Shown here in pieces: positions 43,507 through 52,298 of a DNA stretch of 64,000 nt. The stretch is taken from positions 1-64,000 of the forward strand of contig CAKVLQ010000004.1 of assembly GCA_934757845.1 (NCBI GenBank), in the 5' to 3' direction. The notes below the pieces were generated by a model, which was not told the DNA's origin, did not search any database, and was given only the letters and a program-made list of their open reading frames with translations. Position 1 is the stretch's first letter. Each line of letters opens with the position of its first letter. The DNA is from an uncultured Clostridia bacterium. Lineage in GTDB: Bacteria; Bacillota; Clostridia; Christensenellales; UBA1242. The position numbers and the translations under genes were made by a program.

Positions 43507-46299
43507 ATGGCAAAAATTCGTTTGAAAGATTTGATTGAACCAACACATATAGTAAGCGATAGTCCAAAACAAGGAAAGATTTACACAAATGATAGAGTGT
43601 TTATTGCGGGCAAAAGCCTTGCTACAAAATATAATCTTGACAAAACAAAAACAAAGCCATCAGATTTTGCAATTTTGAATGGTGTTATGCTTGAAGATTT
43701 TGAAACTGAAAATGCAAAGAGCGATAGGGGTTGTGTGCACTGGTTAAGAGATTTTACACTTGATGAACAAACGGGGGTTGATTATGTTATTCAAGTTTGT
43801 CATTGGGATAATGGCATCATGACAAATGGTGTTGTAAACAATTATGTGGGCATAAAACCATTTATTAACATAAGTGTTGAAAAGTTTTTGAAATGTAAAG
43901 AAAAATTTGAAATAAAAGTTAATGATAATAATACTGCTTCAATTTTGCTTGGTGAATTTCCACAAACATTTGTGGGACAAGAACGAAATGAACAATTAGA
44001 AAGTATATTTAGTTGTGGCGTTATGGATAGTTATAAAACAGGCAAAAAATATTTGTGCAGATTTGATAAATATGGCGAGCCAATTTTCGCCGAAGAATAT
44101 TTTAACGAAAATTCAAAAAAATTTGTAAGACTAAAAAATAATGCCGATGATTACGATCACACAGCGTTTAATGACGGAACATTGATTTCGCTGGACGAAG
44201 ACGACCCTGCATGGGTTAATGTTGAACCTATTAAGTGGAATATTTTAAACTTCGACAAACTTCCAAAAGAAATAAACCCAAACGGAACGGGCGAAGATGA
44301 TGTGATAAGACTTATGAGTGAATATGTTTTAAACGCTATGCCATTTTATAAAGGTGATTATTTTGACGACTTTAATTATTTGTGGCAAAACAGCACCATA
44401 AGAGGTTATTTGAATGGAATTAATGTTAGCAATATAAAAACAAATGGCAACCCTAATTTTGAAGCACCAGATGGTGGGAATTTTGCAAAAGGACCAAATT
44501 TTTTAGATGAAGCGTTTAACAAGACTATTGAATATACAGGAACTTTATCAAATGGAGATAATATGAAAAAATCAAACCCATATAATTTTAATTTTAGTGA
44601 ACTTTCAAACGATGAACTTTTAGAATATTATATTCAATCTAATTCGGCAGTGTTTTTGCATGGCCCTAGTGGTGTTGGAAAATCTGCAAGAGTTAAACAA
44701 ATAGACCCAACAGCAACACGAATAACCCTTCGTCCACAAATGAACCCAGAAGAAATTGACGGAACGCTTGACAGGCAAACGGGTGATTACATTCCACCAC
44801 TTTGGTGGACTGATCTATGCAAAAAATGCAAAGACGAACCAAACCGAACCCATGTTTTGTTTATTGACGAACTTACAAATGTAAAACCAACTGTTCAAAG
44901 TTTAATTTATTCTATTGTTCTTGACAGGGCAGGAAAAGATGGCTTGTGGCCACTTCCAGAAAACAGCGTTGTTATTGCAGCAGGAAATGAAAATGCCGAC
45001 AATTTGGCGGCTTATCCAATAACCAACGCATTATTTAGACGATTTTGCCATATTTACTATAAGGTTGACAAAGAAGATTGGCTTTGCTGGGCAACTGATA
45101 TTACCCGTCAAAAAACAAAACCACTTGTTTCTAATCGAAGTTATGAAAAACAATCAAAAATTCACCCAGCAATTATTGCCTATATTATGAGCCGTGGCGA
45201 AAGTGTTTTAAATCAATCTCTTGACGAAGAAAATCCAAAAATTGTTACCGACCCAAGAAAATGGGAAATTGCAAGCAAAGTTTTATATCAAACAGGCAAT
45301 CCAAATGCTTTAATTCCGGCTATTGGTGAAGAATTAACAGCAGATTTTGCAGGTTTTGTTCAAAGCATAACACTTTCAGTTGAAGATGTTGTTAAACATT
45401 CTTATGACAAACTTTATGTTAATAATATAGATTTATCAAACAAAATTGCAAATTTAATTCCACTAACTTTGGCAAAAGAAAACGAACTTGCAAAAGTGCG
45501 TGGATTTGTTAAAACATATTTTGGGAATGAACTGCTAACAAACTTTGACCTTTTGTGGATAAAAAACAACCCAGAGCGAGCGTTGATTTTGTCGGAAAAA
45601 GGAATTGAAGATGCCGAGTTTATAGCGGAAAAAAACAAAATCAAACGAAATAAAACTGTTAATGAAATTTCAGCAACAAATTCTTCTGAAAAATCAAATT
45701 CAACAATAGATGCCATTATTGATAATAAAAACAAAGTTCCTTATGCTGGCGTTATAGTCCCTTATGTTGGCAATAAAACTAAAGTTAATGCTCTCAATCA
45801 ATCGAATGACGAAGACCGTATCAGACCTAGTGATAAAAGTGTTGATAGAGTAGTGGCAACAAAAACGGATAAAGATGACACAAATTCAAAAACAACAACC
45901 AGCCCATTTTCATGGCTTAAAGCGGCTTATCCACAAAAAAACAAAAAACCCGTTCACGCAATTTCAATAGACGAGTTTCTTGATATGTATGATGTTAATC
46001 GAAACCCAGTTGCAATTAAATGTGCAAGCATTGAAGAAGCAAAACTTTTGTGCAAAGTGTTTAACATTATTGGCAAAAAAACGGTGCATGGAGAAAATTA
46101 CGACCCCAAAAAAATAGATTATACTTTAACAACAAATTGCTATGGAAATGACGGGAATTTGGGCTCTGATACAAGTTATGTGGCAAATATTGACTTTTGC
46201 AATGTTGACTTTACAAAATATGTTTCTCAAAAAGAAGTTAATAAAGCAATAAAAAAAGGGGAGAAAAACAATGCAAAAATCCAAGAATTTAACGCATAG
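43507..46299 (+). CDS. MoxR-like AAA+ ATPase with N-terminal DUF6273-type region
   Basis: The 930-residue protein has an N-terminal region (about 1-350) resembling DUF6273 (ILLGEFPQTFVGQERNEQLE, VEPIKWNIL, WQNSTIRGYLNGI). A MoxR-type AAA+ domain (about 375-560) follows, with Walker A FLHGPSGVGKSA, Walker B VLFIDELTN and sensor 1 VIAAGNEN. A long C-terminal region includes a Ser/Asn/Lys-rich linker (about 715-800). MoxR ATPases work with VWA proteins as chaperones or metal/cofactor inserters; a VWA protein lies two genes on. The DUF6273 fusion is unusual. Good ribosome site (CAGGAG). Confidence 0.75.
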   Translation: MAKIRLKDLIEPTHIVSDSPKQGKIYTNDRVFIAGKSLATKYNLDKTKTKPSDFAILNGVMLEDFETENAKSDRGCVHWLRDFTLDEQTGVDYVIQVCHWDNGIMTNGVVNNYVGIKPFINISVEKFLKCKEKFEIKVNDNNTASILLGEFPQTFVGQERNEQLESIFSCGVMDSYKTGKKYLCRFDKYGEPIFAEEYFNENSKKFVRLKNNADDYDHTAFNDGTLISLDEDDPAWVNVEPIKWNILNFDKLPKEINPNGTGEDDVIRLMSEYVLNAMPFYKGDYFDDFNYLWQNSTIRGYLNGINVSNIKTNGNPNFEAPDGGNFAKGPNFLDEAFNKTIEYTGTLSNGDNMKKSNPYNFNFSELSNDELLEYYIQSNSAVFLHGPSGVGKSARVKQIDPTATRITLRPQMNPEEIDGTLDRQTGDYIPPLWWTDLCKKCKDEPNRTHVLFIDELTNVKPTVQSLIYSIVLDRAGKDGLWPLPENSVVIAAGNENADNLAAYPITNALFRRFCHIYYKVDKEDWLCWATDITRQKTKPLVSNRSYEKQSKIHPAIIAYIMSRGESVLNQSLDEENPKIVTDPRKWEIASKVLYQTGNPNALIPAIGEELTADFAGFVQSITLSVEDVVKHSYDKLYVNNIDLSNKIANLIPLTLAKENELAKVRGFVKTYFGNELLTNFDLLWIKNNPERALILSEKGIEDAEFIAEKNKIKRNKTVNEISATNSSEKSNSTIDAIIDNKNKVPYAGVIVPYVGNKTKVNALNQSNDEDRIRPSDKSVDRVVATKTDKDDTNSKTTTSPFSWLKAAYPQKNKKPVHAISIDEFLDMYDVNRNPVAIKCASIEEAKLLCKVFNIIGKKTVHGENYDPKKIDYTLTTNCYGNDGNLGSDTSYVANIDFCNVDFTKYVSQKEVNKAIKKGEKNNAKIQEFNA

Positions 46300-46678
46300 C
46301 AATTTGTCTAAAACCGAAATCTTAAAAATGCTTGAAGTTTCGCCACTAATTATTTGTGGAACTTTGAATAGAATGCTAGAAAGTGGAGTGATAATTGACG
46401 CAAGCATATCATCAAAAGAACTTGGAATTGTGCAAACAGCAAATGGACCAAAAAAACCAAGTTGGCTTATAGACCTTGAACAAAACAAAAGCAAAACTTT
46501 GGTTATAAACAACATTGATAAGATTGACGAATATGAACAACAAAAATTTGTTGAAATTTTAAAATACAAAACAATATCAAGCGTATCTCTTCCACAAAAA
46601 ACAAAAATTGTTGTTTTGTGCAATAATCTTAATAAAGTTTCAAGCACTATTTTAAGTTTGTGCCAAACAATAATTTAA
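46271..46678 (+). CDS. Small AAA-like protein without Walker A
   Basis: This 135-residue gene overlaps the end of the MoxR-like gene by 29 bases. Its C-terminal half, KTLVINNIDKIDEYEQQKFV then TKIVVLCNNLNKVSS, looks like the Walker B to sensor 1 part of a MoxR-type AAA+ domain. No P-loop is present. The N-terminus is a short helical region. It could be a non-hydrolysing partner in a mixed AAA ring or an adaptor. Identification is tentative. Confidence 0.5.
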   Translation: MQKSKNLTHSNLSKTEILKMLEVSPLIICGTLNRMLESGVIIDASISSKELGIVQTANGPKKPSWLIDLEQNKSKTLVINNIDKIDEYEQQKFVEILKYKTISSVSLPQKTKIVVLCNNLNKVSSTILSLCQTII

Positions 46679-46805
46679 AAATAAATAAACTTGTTAATGA
46701 TATAAAAACATATTTTATTAATCAAATTTAAAACTTATATAAAACAAAAAGCAATTTAAGAAAAAAACTTTAAAGAATAAGAACAAAAATTTTAAGAAAT
46801 GATAG

Positions 46806-48134
46806 GTGAAGATGGAAAACGAATTTGACCTTAACTTAATAAAAAAAATGATGCTACGAAAGTATCCTTCTTTTGGTCATATTATCAATAATGTGAATTA
46901 CAAAATTTGTGATAAACAAACCCGTGATAAATTTGGTTTTGATTTAGATTCGGCGGCAACTGACGGAAAAGATATTTATATTAATGTTGATTATATGAAG
47001 CAATTTAACCAAAGTCAACAAACTTTTGTTTTGGCACATGAAGTTAGCCATATTGCACTAAATCATATTATGCGTGGAAAAGATAAAGACGCAGATTTGT
47101 GGAACACAGCAACAGATGCAATTATTGATGCAAACCTTGAAAAAGATGGGCTTGAAAACACTGGTGACGGACCAGTTATTGAAGATGCACTAAATTATGA
47201 TGCAGAAGAACTTTATGAAAAACTTTTAAAAGAGCAACAAAACAAAGAAAAACAAAATAAAAATTCGCAAAAAAATGGCAATCAAAGCGGTGGCGGAAAT
47301 GGTCAAAATTCTTCAAAAGGGCATGATCAACACAATTTGTGGGAAAAAGCCCGTGAAGAAGCAAAAAACGGCGAAAATAATGATAACGAAAATCAAAAAA
47401 ATATAAGTGATAAAAAAACTTTTAATGAAAACGAAAAAGAAAAAGTTAGAAGAGCCGAAGATGTTGTTAATCAAATAAAACAAAGGGGCGCAGGCAAAGG
47501 CGGAAAAACTCAAAAAGCAACTTTTGGAGATGTTGGCGAAGAAAAACCAATTTTAAGTTGGAAAAAAATTTTGAAGCGAACACTTGAAGAAGAAAATGAA
47601 GTTTGGGGACATAAATTTTCAGACAAATATAACGATTTTAGGGCAAGAATAGAAGATGTTGAACTTGACGAACAACCCGAAGTTGAAGTTATTTTAGATG
47701 TTAGTGGCTCTATTGATATGAACCTTTTAAAAACCTTTTTAAAGCAAGTTAAAACACTTTTAAAAAATTCAAAAGTAAAAGTTGGCACTTTTTCAGATTC
47801 GTTTCATGGTTTTGTTAACATAAAAAAAATTAGCGATATTAATAATTTCGTTTTTAGTTATGGCGGGGGAACAAATTTTAATGCTGCAAGCAGTGCATTT
47901 TCAAAGCGAAAAGATGTTAACAAAATTTGCTTTACTGACGGAGATGACAAAGGGGCAGAGCCAATTAGAGAAAAACGAAAAGATATTATTTGGATAAGTT
48001 TTGAAAACAAACATTTTAAGCCTGATAATGGCAAAGTTATTTATGTTCCACGAAGCGAAATTGAAAAATTCGACCAAAATGCAGAAAGCAAAAAATTAAC
48101 CGCTAAAAACACTCAAGAAGAATTAACATTTTAA
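46806..48134 (+). CDS. Putative metallopeptidase-VWA protein (DUF2201 type)
   Basis: The 442-residue protein has a zinc peptidase motif HExxH in LAHEVSHIALNH, and downstream conserved residues (NTATDAIIDANL). A charged Gln/Asn/Lys-rich linker (about 135-235) leads to a C-terminal VWA-like domain with the MIDAS motif DVSGSID and FSYGGGTNF. This is the usual partner of MoxR-type ATPases (PF13203 + PF09967). The start is uncertain: GTG 46806 or ATG 46812; AGGTGA lies very close to both. It ends one base from the convergent gpr. Confidence 0.85.
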   Translation: MKMENEFDLNLIKKMMLRKYPSFGHIINNVNYKICDKQTRDKFGFDLDSAATDGKDIYINVDYMKQFNQSQQTFVLAHEVSHIALNHIMRGKDKDADLWNTATDAIIDANLEKDGLENTGDGPVIEDALNYDAEELYEKLLKEQQNKEKQNKNSQKNGNQSGGGNGQNSSKGHDQHNLWEKAREEAKNGENNDNENQKNISDKKTFNENEKEKVRRAEDVVNQIKQRGAGKGGKTQKATFGDVGEEKPILSWKKILKRTLEEENEVWGHKFSDKYNDFRARIEDVELDEQPEVEVILDVSGSIDMNLLKTFLKQVKTLLKNSKVKVGTFSDSFHGFVNIKKISDINNFVFSYGGGTNFNAASSAFSKRKDVNKICFTDGDDKGAEPIREKRKDIIWISFENKHFKPDNGKVIYVPRSEIEKFDQNAESKKLTAKNTQEELTF

Positions 48135-49002
48135 TTAACTCATATAATCAATTATTTCGTCAAAACTCATTTTGTTATGAATTGCAAGGTTTATGCTTGT
48201 TGCAACAATGCTTGCACAAGATTCAACAATAATGTCAATATCTTTTTTTGTAACAATTAAATCTTCAAGTTCTTGGCAATCAGTTTTTAAATATTCATTA
48301 ACAATGCTTGCACACGACACAACAAGCGGAATTCCAATAGAAATTACAGGCGTTTTTAGCGTGTTTGCATCAAGAGTTTTTTGTGAATTTGAAACTCCAC
48401 TTCCAGGAACAAGACCATTGGTTGAAACTTGAAAACATTTTCCAATATAGTTATAACTGTTTGAAATTATGCTATCAATAATAATAACCACATCAGGTTT
48501 AACTTTTTCAACTGTTCCAAACACTATGTCAACAGTTTCAATGCCTGTAACACCCAAAACACTTGGGCTTATTGCACAAACACTTTTAAGCCTTGGGTCA
48601 AGAACATTTGGATTGTTTAGTTTTGCGTGTCTTGTTATAATAATTTGGCTAACAACTTGCGGACCAATACTGTCGCTAACATAATTTTTGTTGCCAACAC
48701 CAACAACCATAAAAGTTTTTGCGGTTTTGTTAACTTTCAAAATATAATCTTTAATAACTTCGCTTAAACTATAAATAACATAATTTTTAATTTCGCTGTT
48801 ATAAGGGTCAAGTTTTTCGGTGTAAAGAGAAGTGTAACTTCCAACATCTCTGCCCAAGATTTTTGCACCCTTTTCGTTTTCTATTTCAATATGGGTTTTT
48901 AAAAGGTCATATTTTCCCAGAAATGATTGCTTTTTAAATCCATCTTGTTTCGCTTTCAGTTTTGAAGAAATTTCAAATAATAAATCAGAATTAAATTTCA
49001 TA
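48135..49002 (-). CDS. gpr: Spore germination protease GPR
   Basis: I choose the minus-strand ATG at 49002 (MKFNSDLLFEI). The product has the GPR signature: VVGVGNKNYVSDSIGPQVV, VLGVTGIETVDIVFGTVE, then KPDVVIIIDSI and LVPGSGVSNSQKTLD. GPR (peptidase family A25) degrades small acid-soluble spore proteins at germination, so the organism or its recent ancestors form spores. As in Bacillus, rpsT lies beside it, here divergent. A CAATAAT box 7 bases before the ATG and no ribosome site suggest a leaderless mRNA. Confidence 0.92.
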
Positions 49003-49046
49003 ACAAAAATTATTGGCAAAAAATTTTAAAAAAACCACAAAAAGTG

Positions 49047-49075
49047 TTGATTTTTTCATTTTGTTATGATATATT
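49047..49075 (+). promoter_or_regulatory. Promoter of rpsT
   Basis: TTGATT (49047-49052), a 17-bp spacer and TATATT (49070-49075). Confidence 0.6.
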
Positions 49076-49105
49076 ATAAAAGACTTTTATAAAAAGGGGT
49101 AAATT

Positions 49106-49366
49106 ATGCCAAATATTAAATCAGCAATCAAAAGAGTTAAAGTTATCGAAAAAAAACAAGAAAATAACAGAGTTCAAAAAAGTGAACTAGCAACATATAT
49201 CAAAAAATTCAAAAAACTTTGTGCTGAAAATCCAAATCAAGCAAAAGAAGAATACTCAACTGTTGTTTCTGTTATTGATGCTGCTCAAAGCAAAGGTATT
49301 ATTGACAAAAATAATGCTGACAGAAAAAAATCAAGACTTGCTATTTTATTAAACAAAAGTCTATAA
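49106..49366 (+). CDS. rpsT: 30S ribosomal protein S20
   Basis: The 86-residue, basic, all-helical protein starts MPNIKSAIKRVKVIEK and has the RKKSRLAILLNK end typical of bS20. It binds 16S rRNA in early small-subunit assembly. GGGG precedes the start. Two tRNA genes follow and may be read from the same promoter. Confidence 0.95.
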   Translation: MPNIKSAIKRVKVIEKKQENNRVQKSELATYIKKFKKLCAENPNQAKEEYSTVVSVIDAAQSKGIIDKNNADRKKSRLAILLNKSL

Positions 49367-49392
49367 TTTTTCCTTGACTATTCAAGGATTAT

Positions 49393-49469
49393 GCGTCAGT
49401 AGCTCAGTTGGATAGAGCATCGCCCTTCTAAGGCGAGGGTCGGGGGTTCGAATCCCTTCTGACGTACCA
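49393..49469 (+). tRNA. tRNA-Arg (TCT)
   Basis: A 77-base cloverleaf with acceptor GCGTCAG/CTGACGT (one G-T pair), anticodon loop CTTCTAA (anticodon TCT), T-arm GGGTTCGAATCCC and encoded CCA. Confidence 0.95.
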
Positions 49470-49472
49470 TAA

Positions 49473-49547
49473 TGGGGTATAGCCAAGCGGTAAGGCACGG
49501 GACTTTGACTCCCGCATTCGTAAGTTCAAATCTTGCTACCCCAACCA
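49473..49547 (+). tRNA. tRNA-Gln (TTG), integration target
   Basis: A 75-base cloverleaf with acceptor TGGGGTA/TACCCCA, anticodon loop CTTTGAC (anticodon TTG) and encoded CCA. The integrase-bearing element begins right after its 3' end, so the attachment site most likely overlaps the T-arm and acceptor stem. Confidence 0.95.
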
Positions 49548-49567
49548 AAACACAATATATTGTGGTT
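49542..49567 (+). terminator. Weak hairpin after tRNA-Gln
   Basis: AACCAAAACACAATATATTGTGGTTT contains CACAAT/ATTGTG with flanking AACC/GGTT; it may end the tRNA transcript. Confidence 0.5.
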
Positions 49568-49671
49568 TATAAAAATCGTAACACAATATATAGATTAGCG
49601 AAATAAGGTTTTTTGGCGAAAACCTTATTTTTTTTGCAAAAAATGGGCAAAATCTGAAAAAAATATTTTTT

Positions 49672-49695
49672 GTGAGTAGTCCAGTGAGTAGTCCA
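49672..49695 (+). repeat. Tandem 12-mer beside the integrase (arm-type site candidate)
   Basis: GTGAGTAGTCCA occurs twice with no gap (49672-49683, 49684-49695) between tRNA-Gln and the integrase stop codon. Directly repeated sites of this length next to int are typical arm-type sites of tyrosine integrases. Confidence 0.6.
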
Positions 49696-49719
49696 AACGC
49701 ATATTTTTTAAGGCTAATT

Positions 49720-50901
49720 TTAGCCTTTATTTTTATCATTATTATTTATAATATTTATTGCATCTAAAAATGCTTTTTCTCTTACATGAGTATATACTTT
49801 TTTTGTTATTTTACTATCTTTTGAATGTCCGACTAAATTTTGAATAATATGTTCAGGAATTCCTTTTTCAACAAGGGAAGTAATAAAACTATGTCTTAAT
49901 GAATGTAATGTTATATTAACACCTAATTTATTTGTTATTATTTTAAAATATTTTTCAACAACATTAGGCGTTACATTAAACAATCTTTGTTCAGCATCTA
50001 AATTTTTATACTTTTCGAGTATTAATAATGTTTTATCAAAAATTGGTATTTGTCTTATACTGCTTTTATTTTTTGTGTTTGTTTCTTTTGTTCCAGCATT
50101 AATACTTTTATTAATGTTTATTGTTTTATTGTCAAAATCAATGTCTTTTCTTGTTATTCCCAAACACTCGCCACGCCTTAACCCTTGATATAAACAAATT
50201 AAAAAGAAGTCCCCAAATTTATTGTTTGCACATTCATTTATAAATTTGTCTTCTTCAAATTCGCTTAAAATTTGTTTTTCTTGGCTTTTATATTGCGGGC
50301 GTTCCAAATCAACCGTTGGGTCGTTTTTAATTAAACCGTTTATTTTTGCTTTACAAAATAAAGTTTTTAAAAGTTGAAACATTTTTTGTTTTGTTCGTTG
50401 ATAAGGAATATTATTTAATAAGTTGATAATTGCTATATTGTTAAAACTATTTAAGGCCAGGTCAGCATAATCTCCAAAATGTTTTTGTAATTTTTTATAA
50501 TCATTTATAGTCGAAATTGTAACCTGTTTAGTCCCTTTTATTTTATATTTGTCTAGCCATTCATAAAACCAAGTTTGCAAGGTGTATTTTTCAATGCAAA
50601 TAGGTTTGTTTTCTTCTTTTTGTTTAAAAGCAAGTTTTAATTTTTTTAGACATTCAAGTTGGTTTTTACTTGAAATATAAACTTGCTTACCATTTATTCT
50701 AATTCTACAATACCATAAATTTTTAGTATTGTGTTTTTTTATTGTTATATTTTTAAATTTCATTTCGGGTTCATTCTCCTTATTCGTAGAATAACCCTTT
50801 ATTTCATTAATGCTATTGTTGAATGGTATTACTTTAAAACTATCTTTTAATTGTTCTTTGTCAACTTCTTTTTTGCCAATTTGGGCTAAAATCATCGACA
50901 A
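49720..50901 (-). CDS. int: Phage-type tyrosine integrase
   Basis: The ~390-residue protein has an N-terminal arm-binding domain (about 45-95), a SAM-like core-binding domain (about 105-200) and a catalytic domain. All catalytic residues are visible: Arg in LYQGLRRGECLG, HSLRHSF (HxxR), the His in LVGHSKDS and the nucleophile Tyr in VYTHVREK. It would integrate the element at tRNA-Gln. The first usable start codons are TTG 50901 and ATG 50895, neither with a ribosome site. A better-placed ATG at 50971 is out of frame by one base. Confidence 0.92.
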   Translation of the reverse strand: MSMILAQIGKKEVDKEQLKDSFKVIPFNNSINEIKGYSTNKENEPEMKFKNITIKKHNTKNLWYCRIRINGKQVYISSKNQLECLKKLKLAFKQKEENKPICIEKYTLQTWFYEWLDKYKIKGTKQVTISTINDYKKLQKHFGDYADLALNSFNNIAIINLLNNIPYQRTKQKMFQLLKTLFCKAKINGLIKNDPTVDLERPQYKSQEKQILSEFEEDKFINECANNKFGDFFLICLYQGLRRGECLGITRKDIDFDNKTININKSINAGTKETNTKNKSSIRQIPIFDKTLLILEKYKNLDAEQRLFNVTPNVVEKYFKIITNKLGVNITLHSLRHSFITSLVEKGIPEHIIQNLVGHSKDSKITKKVYTHVREKAFLDAINIINNNDKNKG

Positions 50902-50926
50902 AATAATGTCGTCAGTTTCTTTTCGT

Positions 50927-50971
50927 TTAATTATTTCTTTTTATATATGTTAATAATTCGATATCTGTCAT
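50927..50971 (-). pseudogene. Out-of-frame N-terminal extension of the integrase
   Basis: The ATG at 50971 has a strong ribosome site (AAAGGAAAA) and lies 2 bases after the repressor stop. It reads MTDIELLTYIKRNN and stops. Removing one A from the five-A run at 50938-50942 instead gives MTDIELLTYIKEIIKRKETD, which runs on into the integrase frame. I read this as a frameshift: natural mutation, sequencing error or, less likely, programmed +1 shifting. Confidence 0.6.
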
Positions 50972-50973
50972 AA

Positions 50974-51372
50974 TTAATTTTTCCTTTGTATGTCAATTTC
51001 ATTTTCAATTTCGTTTTCGTCTTTAAAATCATTTAATAATGTTTTGAAATATACTTTTGCAACTTTGCATTGATAATCATTAAGTTGTGCTACAAACTGC
51101 AAAAGTTCTTTTTGTTCACTGGTTAGGTTATCTTCTTTTTTGAACTCGATTGTTTCGGGTTCTTTTTGTTGGGTATTTACATCGGTTTTACAAAGTAAAT
51201 AATCAATAGTGCAGTGAAAAAAAATTGATAATTTAATTAATGTTTCATTATCAGGTTGCCACTTTCCATGTTCCCAAGAAGAAATATTGGCTTGTGTTGT
51301 ATTCAATTTTTTAGCAAGTTGAGTTTGATTTAGACCAAATTGCTTTCTTAATTCGGCGATTCTATTTTTCAT
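50974..51372 (-). CDS. CI-like repressor (XRE family)
   Basis: The 132-residue protein has an N-terminal helix-turn-helix (about 5-60: LNQTQLAKKLNTTQANISSW) and an acidic, helical C-terminal part that probably dimerises. It lacks a RecA-type self-cleavage domain. GGGGGT precedes the start. It is divergent from a Cro-like gene, with three operator-like sites between them, one covering its own -10 box, so it should regulate itself and the lytic/transfer side. Confidence 0.85.
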   Translation of the reverse strand: MKNRIAELRKQFGLNQTQLAKKLNTTQANISSWEHGKWQPDNETLIKLSIFFHCTIDYLLCKTDVNTQQKEPETIEFKKEDNLTSEQKELLQFVAQLNDYQCKVAKVYFKTLLNDFKDENEIENEIDIQRKN

Positions 51373-51388
51373 TTTTTACCCCCTTAAT

Positions 51389-51403
51389 ATAAGTATCGCT
51401 TAT
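51389..51403. promoter_or_regulatory. Operator 1, over the repressor promoter
   Basis: ATAAGTATCGCTTAT is a 15-bp dyad (ATAAG/CTTAT). It overlaps the minus-strand -10 box GATACT (51392-51397), whose -35 TTGAAT is at 51415-51420 with a 17-bp spacer. Confidence 0.7.
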
Positions 51404-51439
51404 TTTTTTTAATAATTCAAGTTAAAAAATAAAAAAAAT

Positions 51440-51454
51440 ATTAGATTTTCTTTT
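51440..51454. promoter_or_regulatory. Operator 2
   Basis: ATTAGATTTTCTTTT differs from operator 3 at two positions and lies between the two divergent promoters. Confidence 0.6.
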
Positions 51455-51462
51455 AAAAATAG

Positions 51463-51491
51463 TTGACTTTTTTAAAATTGACGAATATACT
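51463..51491 (+). promoter_or_regulatory. Promoter of the Cro-like gene
   Basis: TTGACT (51463-51468), a 17-bp spacer and TATACT (51486-51491), just upstream of operator 3. Confidence 0.75.
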
Positions 51492-51499
51492 AACAATAT

Positions 51500-51514
51500 A
51501 TAAGATTTTCTTAT
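51500..51514. promoter_or_regulatory. Operator 3, at the cro start site
   Basis: ATAAGATTTTCTTAT is a perfect 15-bp dyad (6-bp arms, 3-bp centre) covering the predicted transcription start of the Cro-like gene. Confidence 0.75.
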
Positions 51515-51535
51515 AAAAATTAAAAAAGGTGAAAT

Positions 51536-51766
51536 ATGTTAAGCAAGATTATAAAAGAAAAACAAATAACACAATCAGAATTGGCAAAAAAATTAAATGT
51601 TTCTCAATCTGCTGTTTCTCAATGGAATAGCGGCTGCACACCGAAATATGAACAACTTCCAAAACTTGCAGAAGTTTTGAATTGTTCGATTGAAGAGTTG
51701 GTTTATGCAATTATTGACACAAAAAACGAAGCGAAGACAAAAAACCTACAAACAAAACAGATATAA
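51536..51766 (+). CDS. Cro-like regulator (XRE family)
   Basis: The 76-residue protein is one helix-turn-helix domain (QITQSELAKKLNVSQSAVSQ, then a LNCSIEELVY end), divergent from the repressor. Small size and position match Cro proteins, which compete with the repressor at shared operators. AAAAGGTG precedes the start. Confidence 0.85.
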   Translation: MLSKIIKEKQITQSELAKKLNVSQSAVSQWNSGCTPKYEQLPKLAEVLNCSIEELVYAIIDTKNEAKTKNLQTKQI

Positions 51767-51814
51767 ATCTGCTACGGCAGTTTATATATAAAAAATTAAA
51801 AAGGAGCAACTTAT

Positions 51815-52009
51815 ATGGAAAATAACATTAAAAACGAATTAGAAAAAATTATTTCAAAGGCGAAAGAATTAGCTGAAGCTTGTATTGATTTTGGCTGTGA
51901 TGGCGGTGATGGGACTTTATCGCATTGTGGGAAAAAATACATGGTTAAATTTTCCTGTGAAGAATTGAAAAATGATGAAACAAACAGCGAGGCAGACGAT
52001 GACGAATAA
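51815..52009 (+). CDS. Small unknown element protein
   Basis: A 64-residue acidic protein with a helical N-terminus, one compact motif (CIDFGCDGGDGTLSHCGKKY) and an acidic tail. The three Cys might bind metal. AAAGGAG lies upstream. It overlaps the next gene by 11 bases. Function is unknown. Confidence 0.55.
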   Translation: MENNIKNELEKIISKAKELAEACIDFGCDGGDGTLSHCGKKYMVKFSCEELKNDETNSEADDDE

Positions 52010-52286
52010 GTTGATTAGTAAAAAAGAGTTTTTTAAAATGGCTGGTCTTAATGATAATGGCGAACCAATAAAAGGTGATTTCAGCAAAACAACAAAGCAA
52101 GGATTTGACATCAAAAAAAAGATTTATGGTGTTGATGGTGAATTGTTTATTATTGGCCAAAGAACATCAGATTATTTTGTTGGTGCTGGATATGACCAAA
52201 CCACAGGTTATTGGAACCAAGGTTACTATGATTTTTCAAGCGAAAAAGAAGCTGTGGATTTTATCACGAAACAATTATTAATTTAG
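51999..52286 (+). CDS. Small unknown element protein
   Basis: I start at ATG 51999 (MTNKLISKKEFF), preceded by GAGG; a longer version from 51972 lacks a ribosome site. The 95-residue protein has an aromatic-rich middle (YFVGAGYDQTTGYWNQGYYD) and looks like a small alpha/beta domain. No family recognised. Overlapping and closely spaced neighbours suggest an early operon of the element. Confidence 0.55.
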   Translation: MTNKLISKKEFFKMAGLNDNGEPIKGDFSKTTKQGFDIKKKIYGVDGELFIIGQRTSDYFVGAGYDQTTGYWNQGYYDFSSEKEAVDFITKQLLI

Positions 52287-52298
52287 GAGCAACTAAAA

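Noticed and set aside
50927..50971. Programmed +1 frameshift as the first explanation
   Set aside because: A homopolymer A indel is simpler; no rare-codon or stimulatory structure is clear.
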